A stretch of DNA of 6,224 nucleotides from positions 30,395-36,618 of the forward strand of contig DCHF01000010.1 in the NCBI GenBank assembly GCA_002315555.1, in the 5' to 3' direction. Positions 1-6,224 of the stretch are shown piece after piece. How positions within the stretch are numbered: position 1 is the stretch's first letter; the number at the start of each line of letters is the position of its first letter. The DNA is from Lachnospiraceae bacterium UBA1759 (GTDB lineage Bacteria > Bacillota > Clostridia > Lachnospirales > Lachnospiraceae). The translations under genes were made by a program, and so were the position numbers. A model generated the notes under the pieces. It was not told the DNA's origin and did not search any database. It saw nothing but the letters and a program-made list of their open reading frames with translations.

Positions 1-1
1 G

Positions 2-1456
2 GAGCAGGTCATGCAGATCGTGCAGAATCTGGGCGGATACACGCTCGGCCGCGCTGACCTGGTGCGCCGTGCGATGTCCAAGAAGAAACACGATGTCATG
101 AATGCCGAGCGCCAGAATTTTGTTTACGGCAATGAGGCGGAGGGCGTTCCGGGCTGCGTTTCCAAGGGCATCTCCCCGGAGATCGCGAACCAGATCTTTG
201 ACACGATGACCGCCTTTGCCAGCTACGCATTCAACAAGTCCCATGCAGCGGCGTATGCCGTGGTCTCCTATGACACCGCATGGCTGAAATATTACTATCC
301 GGAAGAATTCATGGCCGCGCTCATGACGAGCGTTATTGAAAACTCCGGCAAGGTCGCATCCTATATCTACACCTGCAAACAGATGAAGATCGGCATGCTG
401 CCGCCGGATATCAATGAAGGCCGCGGCGAGTTCTCCGTTCGCGATCACAAGATCCGATACGGTCTGAACGCCATCAAGGGCATCGGTAAGTCCGTGGTCG
501 ATGAGATCGTCCGCGAGCGCGAAAAGAACGGCCCCTACAAGTCGCTTCGTGATTTCATGGAACGCCTGTCTTCCAAGGAGGTCAATAAGAAGACCATTGA
601 AAACTTCATCAAGGCCGGCGCATTTGACGGCTTCGGTTACAACCGCCGTCAGATGATGACGCATTACCCCACGCTTCTTGAGGAAGTGGAGAGAAGCAGG
701 AAGGACTCCGTGTCCGGTCAGTTCAGCCTGTTCGACCTGGCGCCGCAGGAGACGAAGATGGAAATGGGGGCGCCGTATCCCAGGCTTCCCGAATACGAAC
801 GGAGCCAGCTGCTTGCATTTGAAAAGGAAGTCCTCGGCATCTATGTCAGCGGCCATCCGCTGGAGGCCGACCTTGGGCTGATCAAGAAGAATGTCACGGC
901 CATGACCTCCGATTTTGTCGCGGATGAGGAATCCGGCGGCAGCGCGAAGGTCACCGACGGCCAGAAGGTCACCGTGGGCGGTATGATCACCGGAAAGACG
1001 TTAAAGACGACGAAGAGCAACCAGATGATGGCCTTCATCACGGTGGAGGATATGATCGGCTCCGTGGAGGTCCTGATCTTCCCGAAGGATTATGAAAAGT
1101 ACAAGATGTATCTGAACGAGGATGAGAAGGTCCTGGTGACGGGGCGCGTATCCATCGGCGACGATCCGGAAGGAAAGCTGATTCTGGAACGCATGATCCC
1201 CTTTGCCGATGTTCCCCGCGAACTCTGGCTTGCCTTTGATAACACCGCGGACTACGAAAAACGTTTCCAGGCGGTTAAGAGCGCTCTGACATCTTTTGAC
1301 GGCCGCGACACGCTGGTCGTCTACCTGAAAGAAACACGGCAGTACAAGAAACTGCCGCCGTCCATGAATATCGCCGTTTGCGCCGAGTCGATTCAGGCGG
1401 CACGCGACATTCTGGGCGAGGACAATGTTCGCACGGTCGAACAGAAAGCAAAGTGA
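2..1456 (+). CDS. dnaE: DNA polymerase III subunit alpha (DnaE), C-terminal part, 5' truncated by window edge
   Basis: This is the last ~484 codons of the DNA polymerase III alpha subunit, which extends DNA during replication; family members are about 1,100-1,200 residues, so roughly 60% lies upstream, including the catalytic aspartates. The reading frame is open from base 2, so the internal ATG at 11 is not a start. Visible in order: the end of the fingers region (LGGYTLGRADLVRRAMSKKK, 29-88); the conserved FNKSHAAAYAVVSYDTAWLK segment (about 230-289); a helix-hairpin-helix DNA-binding motif (YGLNAIKGIGKSVVDEIV, 458-511); a beta-clamp-binding pentapeptide QFSLF at 719-733, fitting QxxLF; and an OB-fold at about 965-1216 (VTVGGMITGKT to MIPFADVP). 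A short C-terminal domain follows. Family knowledge: Bacillota usually carry PolC as well, with DnaE helping lagging-strand or primer extension. Which DnaE subgroup this is cannot be decided without the N-terminal part. No frameshift is seen; the stop is TGA. Confidence 0.96.
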   Translation, partial: EQVMQIVQNLGGYTLGRADLVRRAMSKKKHDVMNAERQNFVYGNEAEGVPGCVSKGISPEIANQIFDTMTAFASYAFNKSHAAAYAVVSYDTAWLKYYYPEEFMAALMTSVIENSGKVASYIYTCKQMKIGMLPPDINEGRGEFSVRDHKIRYGLNAIKGIGKSVVDEIVREREKNGPYKSLRDFMERLSSKEVNKKTIENFIKAGAFDGFGYNRRQMMTHYPTLLEEVERSRKDSVSGQFSLFDLAPQETKMEMGAPYPRLPEYERSQLLAFEKEVLGIYVSGHPLEADLGLIKKNVTAMTSDFVADEESGGSAKVTDGQKVTVGGMITGKTLKTTKSNQMMAFITVEDMIGSVEVLIFPKDYEKYKMYLNEDEKVLVTGRVSIGDDPEGKLILERMIPFADVPRELWLAFDNTADYEKRFQAVKSALTSFDGRDTLVVYLKETRQYKKLPPSMNIAVCAESIQAARDILGEDNVRTVEQKAK

Positions 1457-1457
1457 T

Positions 1458-2525
1458 ATGAAACATGTATTAAGAGTACTTCTTGCAATGATCACGGTCG
1501 TTCTGATCGCGGTAATGGGTTACCTGGCTTACGTTTTTATTGCGTATCACCGCATCGAGGACAATCGCGTCCTGGAGGTGCAAAACGCGCAGTCCGGGAC
1601 GATGGCCGCGGGAGAGGAATACCGGATCCTGAGCTTCAACATCGGCTTCGGTGCCTATGAGCCCGATTTCGGATTTTTCATGGACGGCGGTACCGAATCC
1701 TGGGCGCTTTCCGAAGAACGTCTGGATGCCAATCTGACCGCACTCAGTGACTGGACGGCAAAAGAGGGGGCTGATATTTATCTGATGCAGGAGGTCGACA
1801 TCGATTCCACCAGAAGCTACCATGTGGATGAGCGGAAATATCTGACCGACCGCCTGACCGGTTACGGTTATACTTTTGCGCAGAACTTTGATTCGCCGTT
1901 CCTGTTTTATCCGCTTACACAGCCGCACGGCTTTGCCCGTTCCGGTCTGATGACCTTTTCGCGTTTTAACATGACGGACGGTGTTCGCAGAAGTCTCCCC
2001 ATTGAAAACACGCTGAAAAAACTGGTGGATCTGGACCGCTGTTTTTCCGTGCAGCGTATTCCGGTAGACAACGGTCGTGAACTCGTACTGATCAATCTGC
2101 ATCTTTCCGCTTATACGACGGACGGAACGATCGCCGAGGAACAGCTGGAAATGATCGTGAGCCTTATGCAGAAGGAATACGAAAACGGCAATTACTGCAT
2201 CGCGGGCGGAGACTTCAACAAGGACATCTCCGGAGACGCGGAGAGCTATTTTAACACCAGCGCGGCAAACTATACCTGGGCTCAGCCGATCCCGGAGGAG
2301 ATTTTTACCGGACGGAACGTCAGCCTTGTTTTTGCCTATGATGAAGAGGATCCGGTCCCGAGCTGCAGAAACGCAGACGGCCCGTATAACCCGGAGCAGT
2401 ACGTTCTTACGGTCGACGGCTTCATGATCACGGACAATGTCACCGTGAACAGTGCCGGGGTCGCAGACCTTTCTTTCCGCTATTCGGATCATAATCCGGT
2501 ACGGATGTCCTTTACTCTGAATTAA
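1458..2525 (+). CDS. Membrane-anchored endonuclease/exonuclease/phosphatase (EEP) family protein
   Basis: A 355-residue protein of the DNase I-like EEP superfamily, metal-dependent hydrolases of phosphodiesters or phosphomonoesters (nucleases, sphingomyelinases, inositol phosphatases). Residues 1-6 carry K2 and R6, then residues 7-30 form one hydrophobic helix without an obvious signal peptidase site, so it is probably a signal anchor with the enzyme outside. The catalytic domain (about 54-355) has all hallmark motifs: SFN (N61), MQEVD (E112), INLHLSA (H215), GGDFN (D252, N254), TVDGF (D320) and SDHNPV (D344, H345). The active site thus looks intact; the substrate is unknown. Start choice: ATG 1458 lies one base after the dnaE stop and puts the charged N-terminus directly before the helix. 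It has only a weak AAAG-type ribosome binding site. An in-frame ATG at 1425 would add 11 residues and overlap dnaE; its GAGG is only 3 bases away. Tight spacing suggests co-transcription with dnaE. Confidence 0.9.
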   Translation: MKHVLRVLLAMITVVLIAVMGYLAYVFIAYHRIEDNRVLEVQNAQSGTMAAGEEYRILSFNIGFGAYEPDFGFFMDGGTESWALSEERLDANLTALSDWTAKEGADIYLMQEVDIDSTRSYHVDERKYLTDRLTGYGYTFAQNFDSPFLFYPLTQPHGFARSGLMTFSRFNMTDGVRRSLPIENTLKKLVDLDRCFSVQRIPVDNGRELVLINLHLSAYTTDGTIAEEQLEMIVSLMQKEYENGNYCIAGGDFNKDISGDAESYFNTSAANYTWAQPIPEEIFTGRNVSLVFAYDEEDPVPSCRNADGPYNPEQYVLTVDGFMITDNVTVNSAGVADLSFRYSDHNPVRMSFTLN

Positions 2526-2526
2526 C

Positions 2527-2531
2527 AGGAG
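2527..2531 (+). promoter_or_regulatory. Ribosome binding site of the phosphohexomutase gene
   Basis: AGGAG lies 6 bases before ATG 2538, in the 12-base gap after the TAA of the EEP gene. It is a near-ideal Shine-Dalgarno sequence and fixes the mutase start. The gap is too short for a promoter, which supports co-transcription. Confidence 0.85.
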
Positions 2532-2537
2532 AACCCT

Positions 2538-4235
2538 ATGTCAAACAATATCATGGACCGCTATCTCCGGTGGTGCGGCACGACGCTTGCCGATCCGGAT
2601 CTTGCGGAGGAACTTTCCGGGATGGCCGGAAACGAGGAACTTATTACGGATGCATTTTACCGTGAACTGGAATTCGGCACCGGCGGCCTGCGCGGCGTTA
2701 TCGGCGCGGGGACGAACCGTATGAACGTCCACACGGTCGGAAAGGCTTCCCAGGGACTTGCGGACTATGTCTGCCGCCTGTTCCCGGAAGAGGAGCGCGT
2801 GATCGCGGTCTCTTACGATTCCCGTATCAAGTCCGACCTCTTTGCGAAGGTTGCGTCCGCGGTCTTCGCGGCAAACGGCATCCGGGTATACATCTATCCG
2901 CAGCTCATGCCCACACCGTGTCTGTCCTATGCGGTGCGCGCGCTGAAATGCGCGGCCGGCATCATGGTGACGGCATCGCACAATCCGGCCAGGTACAACG
3001 GTTATAAGGTCTACGGTGCCGATGGCTGCCAGATCACGACGGAAGCCGCCGATGCGATCCTGAAGGAGATCGAAAAGACGGATGTGTTTAACGACGTGAA
3101 GCTCGGCGATTATGCGGCCTTTACGGAAAGCGGCATGATCTCGTATGTGCCGGAAAGCGTTTATGATGATTTTATTGCCGAAGTGAAAAAACAATCCGTT
3201 TTGAAGGCGGGGGAGGAGATCGACCGCGATGTGGCCATCGTCTATTCCCCGTTAAACGGTACCGGCTATCTGCCGGTCACGCGCGTGCTGTCGGAAAGCG
3301 GCTATACGAATATCACTCTGGTAGAAGAACAGCGGCTTCCGGACGGTCATTTCCCGACGTGCCCGTATCCGAATCCGGAGATCCGCGAGGCCATGGCGCT
3401 CGGTATGCGCTATGCGGCTGAAAAACAGGCCGATCTTCTGATGGCAACGGATCCGGATTGTGACAGGGTCGGTATTGCCGTTCGCGATAAAAACGGCGAT
3501 TTTAAGCTTCTCACGGGCAATGAGGTGGGCTGCCTCCTGCTCGATTACATTTGCTCGAAGCGCCTGGAGAACGGCACGATGCCGGAAGGACCGGTGCTCG
3601 CAAAGACCATCGTGTCCATCGACCTTGCGGACCGCATCGCCGCGCATTACGGCGTGCGCACGGTCAATCTTCTGACCGGCTTCAAGTTCATCGGCGAACA
3701 GATCGGCATCCTGGAAGCCCGGAGCCGTGAAGACAGTTACATCTTCGGCTTTGAAGAGAGCTACGGCTATCTGACCGGCTCCTACGTCCGAGACAAGGAC
3801 GCGGTGGACGGTGCATTCATGATCGCCGAAATGTTTGCTTACTACCGGACGCGCGGCATCAGTCTTTTAGACAAGCTGGATGAGCTCTGCGCGACCTACG
3901 GCTATTATAAAAACACCCTGTATTCCTTCACGTTCGAAGGCATCACCGGCGCGTCCCGGATGCAGAAGCTGATGGAGAAGTTCCGTACCGGAATCGCCTC
4001 CTTCGGTCAAAGAGCGGTGACGGAGCTTAAGGACTATGCGGCGGGCATCGACGGCCTTCCGAAATCCAACGTGCTCAAATTTTATCTGGAGGGCAACGCG
4101 TCCGTTGTGGTACGCCCGTCCGGTACCGAACCCAAGCTGAAGCTTTACGTTTCCGTCTGCGGAAACGACGCGGACGATGCTTCTTTACAGGAAGCAGCGC
4201 TTTCATCGGCATTTAAAGCATTCATGGAGGACTGA
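2538..4235 (+). CDS. pgcA: Alpha-D-phosphohexomutase (phosphoglucomutase / phosphomannomutase, PgcA-like)
   Basis: A complete 565-residue cytoplasmic phospho-sugar mutase, close to the usual 570-580 residues of the Bacillota PgcA/ManB-type group. It should interconvert hexose 1-phosphate and 6-phosphate through a phosphoserine, linking glycolysis to UDP-glucose, glycogen or envelope sugar synthesis. The four family sites are present in order: FGTGGLRGVIG (residues 46-56) and the catalytic serine loop TASHNP (S147); the magnesium site DPDCDR (D305, D307, D309); the sugar-recognition loop GFEESYG (404-410); and the phosphate-binding loop RPSGTEPK (526-533). The GFEESYG form is common in glucose-active members, but mannose or dual use cannot be excluded, so the symbol is by similarity to Bacillus subtilis PgcA. 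Start ATG 2538 has a strong ribosome binding site. It follows the EEP gene by 12 bases and precedes the heparinase-like gene by 5, as in an operon. No damage is seen. Confidence 0.94.
   Translation: MSNNIMDRYLRWCGTTLADPDLAEELSGMAGNEELITDAFYRELEFGTGGLRGVIGAGTNRMNVHTVGKASQGLADYVCRLFPEEERVIAVSYDSRIKSDLFAKVASAVFAANGIRVYIYPQLMPTPCLSYAVRALKCAAGIMVTASHNPARYNGYKVYGADGCQITTEAADAILKEIEKTDVFNDVKLGDYAAFTESGMISYVPESVYDDFIAEVKKQSVLKAGEEIDRDVAIVYSPLNGTGYLPVTRVLSESGYTNITLVEEQRLPDGHFPTCPYPNPEIREAMALGMRYAAEKQADLLMATDPDCDRVGIAVRDKNGDFKLLTGNEVGCLLLDYICSKRLENGTMPEGPVLAKTIVSIDLADRIAAHYGVRTVNLLTGFKFIGEQIGILEARSREDSYIFGFEESYGYLTGSYVRDKDAVDGAFMIAEMFAYYRTRGISLLDKLDELCATYGYYKNTLYSFTFEGITGASRMQKLMEKFRTGIASFGQRAVTELKDYAAGIDGLPKSNVLKFYLEGNASVVVRPSGTEPKLKLYVSVCGNDADDASLQEAALSSAFKAFMED
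4226..4230 (+). promoter_or_regulatory. Ribosome binding site of the heparinase-like gene, inside the end of the mutase gene
   Basis: GGAGG overlaps the last codons of the mutase gene and lies 10 bases before ATG 4241, a slightly long spacing. The stop codon of the mutase (4233-4235) falls between it and the start codon, an arrangement that allows translational coupling. No better start with a ribosome binding site is seen nearby. Confidence 0.75.
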
Positions 4236-4240
4236 GCGCG

Positions 4241-6136
4241 ATGAAGATAAAGGAACTGGTTTCCGAAAGGATGGACCTGACAGCCTTTTCCGCATATCCT
4301 GCGGCGAAGGAGCGTACGGTCTGGGAGGAACTGCCCGCATGGCAGAAGGAACAGCTGGTAAAGGGCGGCGAGCGCTTCTTAAACTACCGTTATGAAGTGC
4401 TGCCGATGACCCTCTGGCTGGAGCTTTCCCGGATCGGCAACCGTTCGAATTACGAGCAGGCGCAGTTTGCCCGCCGCGAAGCGATCGCCGACCTTGCGCT
4501 TGCGGAGTGCGTCGAGCATCAGGGCCGCTTCATCGACGACCTGATCAACGGTATCTTCCTGACCTGTGAGGAATCCGCATGGTGGATCCCCGCGCATAAC
4601 ACCTACGTCCGTGATACGGTCCAGCTGCCGTTCCCGAGTGCGGACCGGCCGATTCTGGATCTCTTTTCCACGCAGACCGGCATGACGCTGGCCTACATCC
4701 GCTATCTTTTAAGAGATGAACTGGACGCGGTCTCCCCGGAGATCTGCCGGCGCATCGAGGCCGAGGTGAAGCGGAGAGTCATCGACCCGTATTTCGCGAA
4801 TTTCTTCTGGTTCATGGGGAACGGCGTGGAGCCGACCAACAACTGGACGGTCTGGTGCACCCGGAATGTGCTGCTTGCCGCGTTCCTGATCTCCGAAGAT
4901 CCCGCGACGCGCATCGGCGTGCTGCGGAAAGCCGCGGTTTCCGTGGATTGCTACATCGACGAATACCCCGACGACGGCTGTTGCACGGAAGGCGCCTCCT
5001 ATTACCACCATTCTCCGCTGTGTTTGTTCGAGTGCCTGGACGTCATGAACAAGGTCTCGGACGGTGCGTTTCTGCCGATGTTTGAGGATGAAAAGATCCG
5101 GAAAATGGCTTCCTACATCATGAAGGTCCATGTGGGCGGCGAGTATTATCTGAATTTTGCCGACTGCGACCCGAAATGCGGGCTTGCCGGTGTGCGCGAG
5201 TATCTGTTTGCGAAGGCCACCGGACAGCCGGATATGATGCGGTTTGCTTCGGAGCAGCTGAATCTGAAGATCGAAAAGACCGGCCGTGTGCTGATGTCCG
5301 GCAGTGCGATCCACGAGCGCCTGCAGGAGCTGTTTGCTTACGGAGAGACGGAGGCATACAGGGAACGTTTGGAGAACGAAACAAAGGAAGAAGCCGGTTT
5401 CATCAAGCAGGCATCCTTCCCGGCTGCGGGTGTGGATCTGGTCTCGGACGGACGGATCTACCTGGCCGTGAAATCCGGTGATAACACCGGCTCGCATAAA
5501 CATAACGACACCGGCTCCTGCATCGTGTATGCGGACGGACAGCCGATGCTCATCGATGTGGGCGTGGAAGCCTACACGCAGAAGACGTTTTCGGAGCAGC
5601 GCTACGAGCTTTGGACGATGCAGTCGCAGTACCATAACCTGCCGACCTTTGCCGGACACCAGCAGGAGGGAAAGCTTCAGCATGTCCACGGCCTGTTTGC
5701 GGCGGAGGATACCGCGGTGAAGATCGAGGAGCTTCCGGACGGAAGACAGCGCTTCACGGAAACCATGGAGCTTAAGAATACGTATGAAGCGGGCACGCCG
5801 GTCGATTCCTATGTGCGCAGCTATGAGTTCGTATCCGGCGGCGATGTCACGGTCACCGAACGGGTCGTATTCACCGGGGAAGAGAAGGAGTGGTTCATCA
5901 CCTTCATGACCTATGAGACGCCGGTTCCCGTTACGGACGGCGACGACAAAAAAGCGGTGGCGGTGAAGATCGGCGGACTGGGATGTATTATGTTTTCCGA
6001 ACCCGTAAGGATCCTTACGGAAGACATTCCGATCACGGACCGCAGGCTTTCAAATAACTGGAAGCACGATGTCCATCGTGTGCGGATCCGGCCGGAAAAC
6101 ACGGAATTCCGCTGGAGAATTACAACAGAAAAATAA
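4241..6136 (+). CDS. Heparinase II/III family protein (putative intracellular polysaccharide/oligosaccharide lyase)
   Basis: A 631-residue protein with the layout of heparinase II/III and related lyases, which cleave uronic-acid-containing glycans by beta-elimination. Residues 1 to about 385 are helical (alpha/alpha-toroid-like) and hold PTNNWT (N200, N201), a likely site that neutralises the uronate carboxylate, and EGASYYHHSP (E250, Y254/Y255), the likely catalytic tyrosine region. From about 390 begins the beta-sandwich domain with GSHKHNDTGS (H419, H421), LIDVGVEAYT (D439) and QSQYHNLP (H465). By analogy with Pedobacter heparinase II, H419 would be catalytic and H421, D439 and H465 metal ligands; this mapping is inferred by eye. 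The N-terminus (MKIKELVSERMDL) has no signal peptide or membrane helix, so the protein is probably cytoplasmic and would act on imported oligosaccharides. Substrate (glycosaminoglycan, alginate, other uronate) cannot be told. It is the last gene of the apparent operon, ending with TAA and no strong terminator. Confidence 0.88.
   Translation: MKIKELVSERMDLTAFSAYPAAKERTVWEELPAWQKEQLVKGGERFLNYRYEVLPMTLWLELSRIGNRSNYEQAQFARREAIADLALAECVEHQGRFIDDLINGIFLTCEESAWWIPAHNTYVRDTVQLPFPSADRPILDLFSTQTGMTLAYIRYLLRDELDAVSPEICRRIEAEVKRRVIDPYFANFFWFMGNGVEPTNNWTVWCTRNVLLAAFLISEDPATRIGVLRKAAVSVDCYIDEYPDDGCCTEGASYYHHSPLCLFECLDVMNKVSDGAFLPMFEDEKIRKMASYIMKVHVGGEYYLNFADCDPKCGLAGVREYLFAKATGQPDMMRFASEQLNLKIEKTGRVLMSGSAIHERLQELFAYGETEAYRERLENETKEEAGFIKQASFPAAGVDLVSDGRIYLAVKSGDNTGSHKHNDTGSCIVYADGQPMLIDVGVEAYTQKTFSEQRYELWTMQSQYHNLPTFAGHQQEGKLQHVHGLFAAEDTAVKIEELPDGRQRFTETMELKNTYEAGTPVDSYVRSYEFVSGGDVTVTERVVFTGEEKEWFITFMTYETPVPVTDGDDKKAVAVKIGGLGCIMFSEPVRILTEDIPITDRRLSNNWKHDVHRVRIRPENTEFRWRITTEK
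6003..6020. repeat. Perfect 18-bp palindrome inside the heparinase-like gene
   Basis: CCGTAAGGATCCTTACGG reads the same on both strands; the outer bases (C 6002, A 6021) no longer pair. In RNA it could form a 7-bp stem with a GATC loop, but no T-tract follows, so it is not an intrinsic terminator. It encodes ordinary residues of the C-terminal domain (PVRILTE) and may be chance. Confidence 0.5.
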
Positions 6137-6140
6137 ATAT

Positions 6141-6159
6141 AAAAAGTGCTTGACTTTTT
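6141..6159 (+). other. Weak AT-rich hairpin with T-run, overlapping the tRNA promoter -35 box
   Basis: AAAAAGT (6141-6147) and ACTTTTT (6153-6159) are exact inverted repeats around a 5-base loop GCTTG, and the T-run continues to 6160. It starts 4 bases after the heparinase-like stop codon, where a terminator would be expected, but has one G-C pair per stem and is thermodynamically weak. It may be a poor terminator for the upstream operon or only an A-tract plus the promoter sequence. Confidence 0.35.
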
Positions 6160-6178
6160 TGAGGAGAATCTATATACT
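6150..6178 (+). promoter_or_regulatory. Sigma-A promoter of the tRNA unit
   Basis: The -35 box TTGACT (6150-6155) and the -10 box TATACT (6173-6178) are separated by exactly 17 bases; each differs from consensus at one position. The A/T-rich stretch 6129-6146 just upstream resembles an UP element, typical of strong stable-RNA promoters. Transcription would start near 6185, leaving a short leader of about 18 bases before the mature tRNA end. It drives the tRNA and whatever follows beyond the window, independently of the operon. Confidence 0.88.
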
Positions 6179-6202
6179 ATCTCTTGTGCCTAAAAAGGTT
6201 AT

Positions 6203-6224
6203 CGAGGTGTGGCTCAGTTTGGTA
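6203..6224 (+). tRNA. tRNA, 5' part only, probably tRNA-Pro (cut by window edge)
   Basis: The 22 bases fit the tRNA 5' half: acceptor strand CGAGGTG (6203-6209), T8 and G9, D-stem GCTC (6212-6215), then the D-loop AGTTTGGTA with A14, G15, G18-G19 and A21 in place. The anticodon lies outside the window. A C at position 1 is rare and points to tRNA-Pro (C1-G72) or initiator tRNA-Met; the acceptor sequence resembles Bacillota tRNA-Pro as I remember it, so Pro is favoured. The strong promoter 24 bases upstream supports a real tRNA gene. Confidence 0.85.

Noticed and set aside
11..13. ATG at 11 as the start of the dnaE fragment
   Set aside because: The frame is open to the window edge and the codons before it (EQV) continue the conserved DnaE sequence, so it is an internal methionine.
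1464..1485. Imperfect inverted repeat around AGTACT near the start of the EEP gene
   Set aside because: Pairing breaks after about 4 bases on each side; not more than expected by chance.
1470..2492. Long open frame on the minus strand (340 codons) opposite the EEP gene
   Set aside because: The + strand carries a complete EEP domain with all motifs; the minus-strand product has no recognisable domain, no good ribosome binding site and His/Arg/Val-rich composition typical of a shadow frame.
2541..3194. Minus-strand open frame (217 codons) opposite the mutase
   Set aside because: Shadow of the mutase coding strand, which contains the catalytic serine loop and continues well beyond it.
4177..4395. 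Small + strand open frame across the mutase/heparinase junction (72 codons)
   Set aside because: It overlaps two well-supported genes in another frame and has no ribosome binding site or recognisable domain.
4709..5689. Long open frame on the minus strand (326 codons) opposite the heparinase-like gene
   Set aside because: It mirrors the codon structure of the real gene and shows no recognisable motif; the + strand frame holds the conserved catalytic motifs.
1..6224. CRISPR array, insertion sequence, phage or defence-system genes
   Set aside because: No regularly spaced repeats, transposase motifs, terminal inverted repeats or defence-type domains were seen; the sequence is almost entirely covered by four ordinary coding frames.

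Overview
The window looks like chromosomal DNA from a Gram-positive Bacillota bacterium, most likely a gut-type Clostridia member (Lachnospiraceae or a relative). This rests on the character of the proteins (a clostridial-type phospho-sugar mutase of about 565 residues, a membrane-anchored endonuclease/exonuclease/phosphatase (EEP) protein, a heparinase II/III-like protein), on strong AGGAG/GGAGG ribosome binding sites, and on a consensus sigma-A tRNA promoter. The DNA is moderately GC-rich (roughly mid-50s percent by eye). The taxonomic call is an inference; no marker that would fix the genus is present.

Layout: four genes on the + strand fill almost everything. (1) The 3' part of dnaE (replicative-type DNA polymerase III alpha subunit), cut by the left edge, ends at 1456. 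(2) One base later begins a gene for a 355-residue protein with an N-terminal membrane anchor and an EEP (DNase I-like) catalytic domain. (3) After 12 bases comes a complete alpha-D-phosphohexomutase (PgcA-like phosphoglucomutase/phosphomannomutase). (4) After 5 bases comes a complete 631-residue heparinase II/III-family protein without a signal peptide. The gaps between genes are 1, 12 and 5 bases, with no room for promoters or terminators, so the four genes are probably co-transcribed, at least in part. No stretch over 300 bases lacks a gene.

The last 88 bases are intergenic and then a new unit: a near-perfect sigma-A promoter (TTGACT, 17-base spacer, TATACT) followed by the first 22 bases of a tRNA, probably tRNA-Pro, cut by the right edge.

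How the genes may work together: the mutase and the lyase-like protein are both predicted to be cytoplasmic and could take part in breakdown of imported uronic-acid-containing oligosaccharides and in hexose-phosphate metabolism, but this link rests only on adjacency. The EEP protein probably acts outside the membrane on an unknown phosphodiester or phosphomonoester. DnaE has no obvious functional link to the others. I see no CRISPR array, insertion sequence, phage gene, toxin-antitoxin pair or clear new defence system here. The most interesting points are the mutase/cytoplasmic lyase pairing, the uncharacterised anchored EEP protein, and a small hairpin that overlaps the tRNA promoter.
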